Assembly (NCBI GenBank): GCA_002381805.1
Contig: DFXZ01000004.1
Location: 496,001 to 560,000, forward strand
Length of the DNA: 64,000 bases
Reading direction: 5' to 3'
Origin: Bdellovibrio sp. UBA4095
GTDB taxonomy: Bacteria > Bdellovibrionota > Bdellovibrionia > Bdellovibrionales > Bdellovibrionaceae
Shown: piece by piece, positions 44,743 through 53,690 of the stretch
Numbering within the stretch: position 1 is the first letter of the stretch
How the letters are laid out: each line of letters begins with the position of its first letter
Made by a program: the position numbers and the translations under genes
Notes under the pieces: model-generated
Databases searched by the model: none
What the model was told of the DNA's origin: nothing
The model's input: the letters and a program-made list of their open reading frames with translations, nothing else

Positions 44743-44767
44743 GAAAGGGTGGCTTGGCCACCCTTTC
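44743..44767 (+). terminator. strong hairpin between rpsB and tsf
   Basis: GAAAGGGTGGC (44743-44753) pairs with GCCACCCTTTC (44757-44767) in an 11-base stem with a three-base loop. No T-run follows directly, so it is more likely a partial terminator or an mRNA-stabilising element that sets the rpsB:tsf ratio. Confidence 0.6.
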
Positions 44768-44816
44768 CGATTCAGATTTCTTATAATTTTATTTAAATAT
44801 TGAAGGAGTCATCCTT

Positions 44817-45746
44817 ATGTCTATTTCCGCTACAATGGTAAAAGAACTTAGAGAAAAAACAAACGCAGGTATGATGGATTGCAAAAAAGCTCTTGAAGCA
44901 AGCAATGGTGATCTTGATGCTGCAGTTGAATGGTTGCGCGTGAAAGGTCTTTCTTCGGCTGCGAAGAAAGCTGATCGTATCGCTGCTGAAGGTACAGTGT
45001 TCGCACAAGTTATTGGCAACTCTGGTATCATCGTTGAAGTTAACTCTGAAACAGATTTCGTTGCTCGTAACGAAGGCTTCAGAGGTTTAGTAACTGATAT
45101 CGCTGAACACATCGCTCACGTTGTAGACCACGCTGGCGACATCCTTGAGCACACTTTCCACAAGAACCCACTAAAAAAAGTTGGCGAAATGTTGAAAGAG
45201 GCAATTGCGACTATCGGTGAAAACATCGTTATCCGCCGTTTTGAAAAGTACACTGCAACTGCAAACTCAATGGTTCACACTTACATCCATGGTGAAGGTA
45301 AGATCGGTGTTCTTATTGAAGTGACTGCTTCTAACCCTGCTGCGACGAACGCTCCAGAGTTGAGAACTTTTGCTCAAGATGTTGCTTTGCACATCGCTGC
45401 TATGAACCCAATGGCGGTTAATTCTAGCGAAATCCCAGCTGAAGTTGTAGAAAAAGAGAAAGAAATTTTGAAAGCAAAGAATCTTGAATCTGGCAAAAAA
45501 GCTGAGATGGTCGATAAGATCGTTGAAGGTCAGATCCGTAAATTCTTGGCTGAAAATTGCCTTGTTGAGCAAGCTTTTGTTAAGAACCCAGACATGAAAG
45601 TCAGCGACCTTGCTAAAGAAGTTGGTAAGAAAATCAATGCTGACGTAGCTGTTAAACGTTTCGTACGTTTCGAGCTAGGTGCTGGTATCGAAAAAAAGCA
45701 AAACGATTTCGCTGCTGAAGTTGCAGCTCAGATGAAGGGACACTAG
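44817..45746 (+). CDS. tsf: elongation factor Ts
   Basis: 309-aa guanine-nucleotide exchange factor of EF-Tu. The N-terminal domain (VKELREKTNAGMMDCKKALEASNGD) and the core signature EVNSETDFVARNEGF are intact. AAGGAG gives a strong ribosome site. It follows rpsB after a hairpin and precedes pyrH by two bases. Confidence 0.97.
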   Translation: MSISATMVKELREKTNAGMMDCKKALEASNGDLDAAVEWLRVKGLSSAAKKADRIAAEGTVFAQVIGNSGIIVEVNSETDFVARNEGFRGLVTDIAEHIAHVVDHAGDILEHTFHKNPLKKVGEMLKEAIATIGENIVIRRFEKYTATANSMVHTYIHGEGKIGVLIEVTASNPAATNAPELRTFAQDVALHIAAMNPMAVNSSEIPAEVVEKEKEILKAKNLESGKKAEMVDKIVEGQIRKFLAENCLVEQAFVKNPDMKVSDLAKEVGKKINADVAVKRFVRFELGAGIEKKQNDFAAEVAAQMKGH

Positions 45747-45748
45747 TT

Positions 45749-46462
45749 TTGAAAGAGCCTGCTTATAAAAGAATTTTGCTAAAGTTGAGCGGAGAAGCAC
45801 TTGCTGGAAAGCAGGGCACAGGAATTAACACTTCCGTGATCATGCAGATTGCTCAAGATGTGGCTGAAGCTCACAAAGTAGGCGTTCAAATGGGAGTGGT
45901 CATTGGCGGCGGCAATATCTATCGCGGTGTTGCCGCTTCTGCTGAAGGTATGGATCGCGCAAGTGCCGATTATATGGGTATGCTTGCGACTTGTATCAAT
46001 GCCTTAGCTTTGCAAGACGCTCTTGAAAAAGCTGGCGTACCGACTCGTGTGCAAACTGCGATCGAAATGGCTGAAATTGCAGAGCCCTACATCCGCAGAA
46101 GAGCTATTCGTCACCTCGAAAAGGGCCGCTTGGTCATCTTCGGAGCTGGAACGGGCAATCCCTTCTTCACGACTGATACTGCAGCCTCTCTCCGAGCGAT
46201 GGAGATCAATGCTCAAGTAATCATGAAAGCAACAAAGGTCGACGGCATTTACGACAAAGACCCCGCTAAGCATACTGATGCAATTAAGTTTGATAAGATC
46301 AGCTATATTGATGTTCTTAATCGTGGTCTTCAAGTTATGGATTCCACTGCTATCAGCATGTGTATGGATAATAAATTACCGATTATTACATTCGATATGA
46401 CCCAGCCAGGAAATGTTCTTAAAGCTGTCATGGGTGAAAATATCGGAACTCTGGTTCACTAA
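45749..46462 (+). CDS. pyrH: UMP kinase
   Basis: 237-aa hexameric amino-acid-kinase-fold enzyme converting UMP to UDP. Landmarks: KRILLKLSGEAL near the start, GVVIGGGNIYRG, and GTGNPFFTTDTAA in the active site. The start is TTG, two bases after the tsf stop, with AAGGG ten bases upstream within tsf; no ATG fits the conserved N-terminus. Confidence 0.96.
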   Translation: MKEPAYKRILLKLSGEALAGKQGTGINTSVIMQIAQDVAEAHKVGVQMGVVIGGGNIYRGVAASAEGMDRASADYMGMLATCINALALQDALEKAGVPTRVQTAIEMAEIAEPYIRRRAIRHLEKGRLVIFGAGTGNPFFTTDTAASLRAMEINAQVIMKATKVDGIYDKDPAKHTDAIKFDKISYIDVLNRGLQVMDSTAISMCMDNKLPIITFDMTQPGNVLKAVMGENIGTLVH

Positions 46463-46502
46463 ACTGCAGAGCTCAGGTCAAAGACTTTTATAGGAGACAA
46501 CT

Positions 46503-47063
46503 ATGGCAATAGCTGAAGTTAAAGCAAACGCACAAGCCAAGATGGAAAAGACTCTAAATGCTCTTTCTGATGAACTTAAAAAGGTTCGTACTGGTCGCGC
46601 TCAAGTTTCTATGCTCGATGGTATCAAAGTTAACTACTACGGCACTCCAAGCCCACTCTCTCAGGTAGCTTCAATTTCGACTCCAGATGCAAAGTCATTT
46701 TTGATCGCACCTTGGGAAGCTTCAATTCTACGCGAAATCGAACAAGCTATCATTAAGTCTGAGTTGGGCATGGCGCCCATGAACGACGGTAAGGTCATTC
46801 GCCTTAAAGTTCCAGATTTAACTGAGGAACGCCGTAAAGACCTCGCTAAGCAAGTGAAAAAAATTGCAGAAGAAGCTCGAGTGGCAGTTCGTATGTCTCG
46901 TCGTGATGCTAATGATGAAGTTAAAAAGCTTCAGAAAGATAAAGCCATCAGTGAAGACGAAGCTAAAAAAGCGGAAGCTGACATCCAAAAGACCACTGAC
47001 GACTTTATTAAAAAAGTAGATCAGATCGCGGAAGAAAAAGAAAAAGCGATCATGACGATCTAA
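46503..47063 (+). CDS. frr: ribosome recycling factor
   Basis: 186 aa, standard length. The two-domain RRF pattern is present: helix MEKTLNALSDELKKVRTGRA, beta domain YYGTPSPLSQVASI, and LTEERRKDLAKQVKKIAEEARVAVR. It splits post-termination ribosomes together with EF-G. GGAGAC precedes the ATG. Gene order pyrH-frr-uppS-cdsA is widely conserved. Confidence 0.97.
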   Translation: MAIAEVKANAQAKMEKTLNALSDELKKVRTGRAQVSMLDGIKVNYYGTPSPLSQVASISTPDAKSFLIAPWEASILREIEQAIIKSELGMAPMNDGKVIRLKVPDLTEERRKDLAKQVKKIAEEARVAVRMSRRDANDEVKKLQKDKAISEDEAKKAEADIQKTTDDFIKKVDQIAEEKEKAIMTI

Positions 47064-47075
47064 GCCGGAGAGCTC

Positions 47076-47807
47076 ATGACTCTACCAAAGCATATCGCAA
47101 TCATTATGGATGGTAACGGTCGTTGGGCTCAGCTCAAGCGAAAGCCACGTACTTTTGGTCATATCAAAGGGACACGTGTCGCAAAAAAAATCATCACAGC
47201 TTGCTCTCATAAAGGCATAAAGAACCTAACCCTCTATGCTTTTAGCACTGAAAATTGGTTGCGCCCTCAGGCAGAAGTTTCTTTTTTGATGCAGTTATTG
47301 CGTCGCTACTTAAAGAAAGAGACCGAAAACCTTGTAAAAGAGAACATTAAGTTCTCTGTCATCGGCGACCTTTCACTTGTTCCTTCTGATGTGTGTCTGG
47401 CAATTGAACATGCGGCTCAAAAGACAGCTCATTGCACTGGTCTTAATCTAATCTTTGCGTTGAGCTATGGCTCTCGCCAGGAAATCACAGAGGCCGTTCG
47501 TAAAGTCGCCAAAAAAGTAGCGACGGGCGAAATTGCCCCCGACGAAATTGACGAGGCAATGATTCATTCGTCTTTAAGTACATTCCCCACTCCGGATCCT
47601 GACTTAATTGTGCGCACAAGTGGTGAACAGCGACTTTCTAATTTCTTATTATGGCAGTCGGCTTATGCCGAATTTTATTTCACAGAAGTTCTTTGGCCAA
47701 ACTTCACAGAGTCTCATCTTGATGAAGCCCTGACCGCTTATTCATTAAGACAACGCCGTTACGGCAAGGTTTCAGCGAATGAAAACCTCGAAAAGCTTCC
47801 TAATTAG
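47076..47807 (+). CDS. uppS: undecaprenyl diphosphate synthase
   Basis: 243-aa cis-prenyltransferase that makes the C55 carrier for peptidoglycan and lipopolysaccharide synthesis. The start MDGNGRWA contains the catalytic D12; LTLYAFSTENW and the C-terminal DLIVRTSGEQRLSNFLLWQSAYAEFYF are the other family signatures. The 3' end overlaps cdsA by 29 bases. Confidence 0.95.
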   Translation: MTLPKHIAIIMDGNGRWAQLKRKPRTFGHIKGTRVAKKIITACSHKGIKNLTLYAFSTENWLRPQAEVSFLMQLLRRYLKKETENLVKENIKFSVIGDLSLVPSDVCLAIEHAAQKTAHCTGLNLIFALSYGSRQEITEAVRKVAKKVATGEIAPDEIDEAMIHSSLSTFPTPDPDLIVRTSGEQRLSNFLLWQSAYAEFYFTEVLWPNFTESHLDEALTAYSLRQRRYGKVSANENLEKLPN

Positions 47808-48612
47808 AGCCGCTTCGGCATTGGTTGCCGTTGCGATACTTGTCGGGCTCTACTTAGGTTTTGAAATCCAAGGATTGAAATTTATCATTGTTGCCGCGGT
47901 CATCGTTGGCACCATGGAACTTGTAAAGCTTATCTTCAAAGATCTACCGTCCAACGCCCTTAAGTACTGCTTTTCTCTGCTGAATTTGTTTATTTTTGCT
48001 GGAACGGCAATGTCTTTGAGTGTCGGCTCGTTGGTGTTTGCACTTGCGCTCGTTATTTTTATTGTGCTTAGTTTGCTCCTGCTTAACCGATCTGCTCAGC
48101 TCGAAGTTATCCAAGGCTCCCAGGTTAGTGCCGCACTGGGCTTCTTTTACATGGGTCTGCTTCCCGCCTTTGCATATAGAATTCTTGATCAACCTCATGG
48201 CTTGAGCTGGTTCGTATTTCTTTTAGCTGTTGTGTTCAGTGGTGACACCATGGCCTACGTCTTTGGCGTCCTGATGGGGAAACACAAAGTCATGCCCTCG
48301 GTCTCTCCGAAAAAAACTTGGCAAGGATCCTTCGGTGGCATCTTCGGCTCCCTGATTGCTGGAGGCCTTTGCTGGAACTTCGGATTGCGCGATTTTAGTC
48401 TCATTTCAATACTCGTTCTGTCTGCAATGACAGGTTTTTTTGCTCAGTTTGGTGATTTTTTCGAATCACTTCTGAAGCGAGTTGCCCAAGTAAAAGACTC
48501 TGGGAAAATTATGCCGGGTCACGGCGGCGTTCTAGATCGAATTGATGGAGTTCTTTTTGCCGCTCCCGTCGTACTAGCAGGAGTTTTGATTTTAGCTCAT
48601 CTTTTGTCGTAA
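47779..48612 (+). CDS. cdsA: phosphatidate cytidylyltransferase
   Basis: 277-aa polytopic membrane enzyme making CDP-diacylglycerol. About eight membrane helices are visible, and the C-terminal signature is present: SPKKTWQGSFGG followed by DSGKIMPGHGGVLDRIDG. The ATG lies inside uppS in another frame, giving a 29-base overlap. Confidence 0.94.
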   Translation: MKTSKSFLIRAASALVAVAILVGLYLGFEIQGLKFIIVAAVIVGTMELVKLIFKDLPSNALKYCFSLLNLFIFAGTAMSLSVGSLVFALALVIFIVLSLLLLNRSAQLEVIQGSQVSAALGFFYMGLLPAFAYRILDQPHGLSWFVFLLAVVFSGDTMAYVFGVLMGKHKVMPSVSPKKTWQGSFGGIFGSLIAGGLCWNFGLRDFSLISILVLSAMTGFFAQFGDFFESLLKRVAQVKDSGKIMPGHGGVLDRIDGVLFAAPVVLAGVLILAHLLS

Positions 48613-48687
48613 GAAAAAAGTCGAGCCAAAAAGCAGAAAGAGTTTAATTTTGTAGCTCGTCCTGCTTGAGCCCATTAGAATAGATTC

Positions 48688-50361
48688 ATGGATACTTTTT
48701 CATTTATACAGCCGTTCTTGTCCGCCGTGATCCCCTTCATCATCTTGCTTGGAATTTTAATTTTCGTGCATGAGTTGGGCCATTTTCTTGTCGCTCGCTG
48801 GTGCGGTGTTCGGGTCGAGGTTTTCAGCCTCGGTTTCGGTAAAAAGATCTTCAAGTTCAAAAAAGGTGATACTACCTACGCTATTTCTATTATTCCTTTA
48901 GGTGGTTACGTAAAGATGTTCGGGGATCAACCGGGCGAATCTATTTCCGAAGAAGACAAGAAGGTTTCATTTACTCACAAAACAGTATGGCAAAGAATTG
49001 CGGTTGTTCTTGCCGGACCGTTAATGAACTTCTTCTTTGCTATCTTGATTTTCTTTGCCGTTGCCCTGCTTGGTGAAACAGCAAAAACACCTGTTGTTGG
49101 TGATATCCCCGAGAAGTCAGAGGCCTATCAAGCTGGCTTCCGATCTGGCGATAGAATTCTCGCAGTCAATAACGAGCCTATCAAGACTTGGGAAGAGCTG
49201 CAAAAGTCTCTAAGCTTGAAAGAGATGACAGATAAGCGCCTGGATTTCAAAGTCCAGCGTGAAGGCACTGACGAGCATGTTGAAATTGCAGCCGATGCTA
49301 AGGCCGAGCCTAATCCTAATGTCCTAAGCAGTTTTGATTATATCGCCTCTGTCGAAGGACTTAGCCCTTATTCCGCGGGAACGACCCTTGGAGTTAGTAA
49401 AGAGTCCCCACTATATGCTTTAGGACTTCGCACTGGTGACGCCATTCAAAAAATTAATGGTACTGAAGTTAGCTACTGGAGAGAGCTTGATGCGGTTTTA
49501 GCACAACAGAAAACCGCCGAGCCGTTGACTCTGGAAGTCCTCGGGGCACGCGACGGCGACAAAGAGGCCAAAGCCATAACTGTCACCTTGGCACCTCGAA
49601 AAGACATTAAAACTTTCAGCATTGCTTCTTTGGGAGTCGAAAGTTCTGAGCTTTATATCAACCAGGTTATCAAGGGATCCCCCGCAGAGGCCGCAGGCCT
49701 TCGCTCGAAAGATCGCCTTTACTCCATCGGTGGCACCGTCCTGACAAAGTGGGAAGATGTCATAGAGAACATCAAAACGTTTGATGGCGAAAACGCCGTT
49801 GCGCTTGCCGTTCTAAGAGATGGCGAAAAAATCAATTTGAATATTGTTCCGAAGATGACGACTCAGATGCTACCGACAGGAACTGAAGAGAAACGTTATA
49901 CGATCGGAATTGCTCCGATTGCTAACTTGTCAGCTCCAGAGCTGATGGTTTTGAAAGCGTCTGGCCCGATCGATGCGCTTGTTCGAGGAACTGAAAAGAC
50001 TTGGGACGTTTCTGTAATGACCGTCATGAGTTTCGTAAGACTTTTCCAAGCTAAGATATCACCTAAAAATATTGGCGGTGTGATCTCTATTGGTCAGGCA
50101 GCCAGTGAAACATTTAAAATGGGAATTGTTCAGTTCCTTCAAATGATGGCGATAATCTCTGTTAATCTGTTTGTTCTGAACTTGCTGCCAATCCCTGTCT
50201 TGGATGGTGGACACCTTGTGTTCTACGCTATCGAAGTCATTAAGGGTGCTCCGCTGAGCCTTAAGAAAATGCAAATGGCTCAGCAGGTTGGAATGGCATT
50301 GCTGATGAGCTTAATGATCTTTGCACTCTTTAATGATTTTACTCGAATATTTGGTCTATGA
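48688..50361 (+). CDS. rseP: RIP metalloprotease RseP with three PDZ domains
   Basis: 557-aa site-2 protease. The zinc motif HELGH is at 28-32, and the second active-site element NLLPIPVLDGGH places the Asp at D506. Between the first and last membrane segments I count three PDZ-like units (about 125-200, 215-310 and 318-395), where E. coli RseP (450 aa) has two. RseP-type proteases cleave membrane anti-sigma factors and signal-peptide remnants. A promoter of its own may lie in the 75-base gap after cdsA. The stop overlaps tsaB (ATGA). Confidence 0.93.
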   Translation: MDTFSFIQPFLSAVIPFIILLGILIFVHELGHFLVARWCGVRVEVFSLGFGKKIFKFKKGDTTYAISIIPLGGYVKMFGDQPGESISEEDKKVSFTHKTVWQRIAVVLAGPLMNFFFAILIFFAVALLGETAKTPVVGDIPEKSEAYQAGFRSGDRILAVNNEPIKTWEELQKSLSLKEMTDKRLDFKVQREGTDEHVEIAADAKAEPNPNVLSSFDYIASVEGLSPYSAGTTLGVSKESPLYALGLRTGDAIQKINGTEVSYWRELDAVLAQQKTAEPLTLEVLGARDGDKEAKAITVTLAPRKDIKTFSIASLGVESSELYINQVIKGSPAEAAGLRSKDRLYSIGGTVLTKWEDVIENIKTFDGENAVALAVLRDGEKINLNIVPKMTTQMLPTGTEEKRYTIGIAPIANLSAPELMVLKASGPIDALVRGTEKTWDVSVMTVMSFVRLFQAKISPKNIGGVISIGQAASETFKMGIVQFLQMMAIISVNLFVLNLLPIPVLDGGHLVFYAIEVIKGAPLSLKKMQMAQQVGMALLMSLMIFALFNDFTRIFGL

Positions 50362-51062
50362 ATATTTTAGCTATGGAGACCAGCACTCTACTTGGTGGGG
50401 TCGCGGTCGTAAGTCAAGGAAAGGTTCTTGCTGAGGAATCATCGGCTCAGCAACGAACCCACAGCGAAATCATTAGCCCCTTCGTTGATAGTTGTTTAAA
50501 AAAGTCCGGACTAACACTTGAACAAATCGATGTCTTTGCTGTCGGCCAAGGTCCAGGCAGCTTTACTGGAATTCGGGTCGCAGCGAACGCCGGAAAAACT
50601 TTTGCATATTCGTTTGATAAACCAATGATCACAATCGACTCGTTGGTTCTGTTAGCAGCCCCAGCGGCTGGACAGAAGCTACCCGTACTTTCGATCATTA
50701 ATGCTTACAAAAACATGGTCTATTTAGGACTTTTTGACGTTTCTGGCGAGGAACCCATTTATCTACAAGGTCCAATGGCCGTTCCTGTGAGAGAATTATC
50801 AAAGCACATCACACAAGAAGTGCTAGTTGTGGGAGATGGCTGGGATGCTTTTAACCAGTATTTTCCGAGTGAATTGAAGAACAAAATGCACCGAGATTCC
50901 CATCTCTCTGATCAACCTCTTGCGTCCACTTTGGGAATCATGGCTGAAAAGCGCGCGTTAAAAGGCCAAACCTTAGACTGGAAATCTTTTGTGCCTCTTT
51001 ATATTCGCGCTTCTGAAGCCGAAGAGAATAAAAAAGGAATTTTGATTTCTCCTTTGCAGTAA
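50358..51062 (+). CDS. tsaB: tRNA threonylcarbamoyladenosine biosynthesis protein TsaB
   Basis: 234 aa with the ASKHA-fold start ILAMETSTLLGGVAVV and the motif VGQGPGSFTGIRVAA. TsaB is the scaffold that pairs with TsaD to make t6A37 in tRNA. It overlaps rseP by four bases. Length and motifs are standard. Confidence 0.93.
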   Translation: MNILAMETSTLLGGVAVVSQGKVLAEESSAQQRTHSEIISPFVDSCLKKSGLTLEQIDVFAVGQGPGSFTGIRVAANAGKTFAYSFDKPMITIDSLVLLAAPAAGQKLPVLSIINAYKNMVYLGLFDVSGEEPIYLQGPMAVPVRELSKHITQEVLVVGDGWDAFNQYFPSELKNKMHRDSHLSDQPLASTLGIMAEKRALKGQTLDWKSFVPLYIRASEAEENKKGILISPLQ

Positions 51063-51078
51063 CCTTAAGGAATAGTCC

Positions 51079-52056
51079 ATGGAACGCGACTTTGAAGGTA
51101 AGATTGTGGATCATATTAATTTTCAAGCTAAATCAAATAACACCAACTCCACAGATACACAGCTGTGGGTCGTTGCCTCTGGCAAGGGTGGTATTGGGAA
51201 AACTTTCGTAAGTTCAAGCTTGGGAATAACGCTCGCTAAGCTTGGTCACTCGGTCGTTATTGTCGACCTTGATTTAAGTGGCGCAAATATTCACACCACA
51301 CTAGGTATTGCACCTTCTCACTTAAATATTCGTCATTATTTTGAAGGCAGCAAAGGTCTGCAAGAGTTGGTCATTCCGACGTCCTTCCCTCGATTGTCTT
51401 ACGTTCAGGGGTTTTGGGACTCTTGGACGCCGACAGATTTTTCGAGCGCACATATTGAAACTCTTATTCCTGAGTTAAAAAAATTGAGAGCTGACTATGT
51501 CGTGGTCGACTTAGGCGCGGGTGCTCTTGAAGCTCACTTGCAGCTATTTAAAAATGCCGACGAGAAAATTCTTGTGACAAATCCAGAGCCGACAAGCATC
51601 GAAAAGACCTATCGTTTTATCGAAGCTTACCTTTGTCACAGCTTAAAAGAGAACTCTACACCCGATGCCTATGGCAGCATGATTTCGACGCTTAGAAATT
51701 ACCGTCAAAGAACATTGAGCACTCCTTTTTCTTTCAGATCTTATTTGAAAGAACAAAGTGGCGTTCAGTTTGATTTCTTTGAATCATTGTCGAGCACGCC
51801 TATTCGCTTAGTGATGAACTCGGCTCGTAGCCAAAGCAATGTTGATCTTGGTTATTCCATCAAGAGTGTCTGCAATAAATACTACGACCTTAGTATTGAT
51901 TATGCTGGTTGCATTCAGTATGACAATGCGGTGTGGCAGTCTGTGAGAAATCGCGAGCACGTTCTGCATGCTCAGCCCTTCACGGAGCTGGCTGGACAAT
52001 TTTTAACGGTTTGCAAACATCTTATTGATCCTGAGGAGCTTCGCGCCGTAGTATAA
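51079..52056 (+). CDS. MinD/ParA-family (FlhG-like) ATPase
   Basis: 325 aa. The deviant Walker A is ASGKGGIGKTFVSSSLG and the switch region VIVDLDLSGANIHTTLGI; a second hydrophobic segment VVVDLGAG fits Walker B. The family positions machines or regulates flagellar number. It is followed after seven bases by a J-like/RodZ-like protein, a pairing I associate with deltaproteobacteria. Its partner and target are not known. Confidence 0.85.
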   Translation: MERDFEGKIVDHINFQAKSNNTNSTDTQLWVVASGKGGIGKTFVSSSLGITLAKLGHSVVIVDLDLSGANIHTTLGIAPSHLNIRHYFEGSKGLQELVIPTSFPRLSYVQGFWDSWTPTDFSSAHIETLIPELKKLRADYVVVDLGAGALEAHLQLFKNADEKILVTNPEPTSIEKTYRFIEAYLCHSLKENSTPDAYGSMISTLRNYRQRTLSTPFSFRSYLKEQSGVQFDFFESLSSTPIRLVMNSARSQSNVDLGYSIKSVCNKYYDLSIDYAGCIQYDNAVWQSVRNREHVLHAQPFTELAGQFLTVCKHLIDPEELRAVV

Positions 52057-52063
52057 TACTACG

Positions 52064-52690
52064 ATGCAAGCGACATCCCGATATAACTATTATGAAATTC
52101 TCGAACTGACGGCGAATGCACCCCAACATGAGGTGACAGCCGCCTATGAACGAGCGCGTACAACTTACTCAGGTGAAAATCCCGCGATATACACGATTTT
52201 TTCCGAAAAAGAAGCGCGGGACTTGCTTGTCTTGATCGAAGAGGCCTATCAGGTCCTGGGTAATAAGATTCTACGCAATATCTACGATCAAAGACTTTTA
52301 AGCGGAAGAGCCTCTTTGAATGACCTGTCTTACTCTTCAATTTTAGAGGCCAGCAAGCAGGTCTTTCCAGAAGAGAAACCTGAAAAGCCCACAATCAGCT
52401 ATAAAAAAGACGAAGCCTTTGAAAAAGAAATTAAAATCCGCGATGACTGGGATGGCGCTTTCTTAAAGAAGGTTCGTGAATATAAGCAAATATCCGTGGC
52501 TCAACTTAGTGAAATTACCAAAATTAATAACTGGTACATCACTGCCATTGAAAACATGGAACCAAAAAATCTTCCTGCCATCGTTTTTGTTCGCGGTTAT
52601 GTCGTGCAGATAGCCAAGACCCTGGGTCTTGATAGCAAAATAGTTGCTGATTCTTACATGAAGCATTTTAAAGAGTGTCTTGAAAAATAA
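52064..52690 (+). CDS. J-domain-like protein with RodZ-type helix-turn-helix (208 aa)
   Basis: Residues about 6-80 resemble a J domain (NYYEILELTANAPQHEVTAAYERA ... IEEAYQVLGNKILRNIYDQRL), but the HPD tripeptide needed to stimulate DnaK is missing: the loop reads TYSGENPAI. Residues about 135-200 match a RodZ-like HTH_25 domain (LKKVREYKQISVAQLSEITKINNWYITAIE). No membrane segment is seen. It sits next to the MinD-like ATPase and overlaps the next gene by 11 bases. Confidence 0.8.
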   Translation: MQATSRYNYYEILELTANAPQHEVTAAYERARTTYSGENPAIYTIFSEKEARDLLVLIEEAYQVLGNKILRNIYDQRLLSGRASLNDLSYSSILEASKQVFPEEKPEKPTISYKKDEAFEKEIKIRDDWDGAFLKKVREYKQISVAQLSEITKINNWYITAIENMEPKNLPAIVFVRGYVVQIAKTLGLDSKIVADSYMKHFKECLEK

Positions 52691-53690
52691 ATCAAGTTCC
52701 CAAACATTGAAAATCAATCCGACTGAAGAAATGATTGGTCTGCGTTTAGATAAAGCACTCGCACTTGTTCCTGAAGTGGGCAATCGTTCGCGAGCGGGCC
52801 ATCTCATAGAAAACTCTTGTGTCATTCATAATAGCAAACTCGCGAAAGCCTCCACTGCTGTCAAAGTAAACGATACAATTGAAATCCATCTACCCGAAGC
52901 TCAGCCATCAGAATTGCAGCCCTACGATCTTAAGCTGGACGTTCTTTTTGAAGACGAAGATCTGTTGGTTATTAATAAGCCTGCTGGCTTGGTTGTTCAT
53001 CCGGCAGCAGGGCATGCTCAAGATACTCTGGTGAATGCTCTGTTGGCCCACACTGATGACCTTTCCATGAAGTTTGGAGAAGAGCGCCCAGGGATAGTCC
53101 ATCGACTGGATAAAGAAACCAGTGGCATCATCGTGATTGCCAAAAACGATAGCACTCATGAAGCGCTAACTCTGCAGTTTAAAGAGCGAAGCACTCATCG
53201 CATTTATTTTGCAGTAAGCATCGGTACCTCGAGAACCATCTCCGGAACTGCCCAGAGTTTTTTAGCAAGACATCCTACGGATCGAAAGCGGTATGCCTCT
53301 GTTCTTGGAGCCGATCGAAAACCTCTGACCAATCAACAAGACCCACCATCCATTGGCAAGTGGGCGGTCACTCACTACGACGTTTTATCTCGAAAAAGTG
53401 GCCTGAGCTATATGAAGTTAAAGCTTGAAACAGGCAGAACGCACCAGATCCGAGTTCACCTATCCGAGCTGGGTTTACCCATAGCTGGGGATCATCTTTA
53501 TGGAGCTGATCGCAAGATTCGAAGTGTTGAAGCTCGCTCAACACAAGAAGAGTTGCGAAGTCTTCCACGCTTTTTGCTCCATGCTGCTGAGCTTGGCTTT
53601 ACCCATCCCCGGACCCAAGAGAGAATGAACTTTTCGCAGACGTGGCCGGCTGATATGCTTGAACTCATAAAAAAATGGGGTCTCTTATGA
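52680..53690 (+). CDS. RluA-family pseudouridine synthase (RluD-like)
   Basis: 336 aa: an N-terminal S4 RNA-binding domain (about 15-72), then the RluA catalytic domain with D144 in HRLDKETSG and the LVVHPAAGH and GRTHQIRVHL motifs. It isomerises uridines in rRNA; RluD is the closest in layout, but the exact target cannot be read from sequence. The start is TTG, 11 bases inside the preceding gene; ATG at 52731 would cut into the S4 domain. Confidence 0.9.
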   Translation: MKNKSSSQTLKINPTEEMIGLRLDKALALVPEVGNRSRAGHLIENSCVIHNSKLAKASTAVKVNDTIEIHLPEAQPSELQPYDLKLDVLFEDEDLLVINKPAGLVVHPAAGHAQDTLVNALLAHTDDLSMKFGEERPGIVHRLDKETSGIIVIAKNDSTHEALTLQFKERSTHRIYFAVSIGTSRTISGTAQSFLARHPTDRKRYASVLGADRKPLTNQQDPPSIGKWAVTHYDVLSRKSGLSYMKLKLETGRTHQIRVHLSELGLPIAGDHLYGADRKIRSVEARSTQEELRSLPRFLLHAAELGFTHPRTQERMNFSQTWPADMLELIKKWGLL

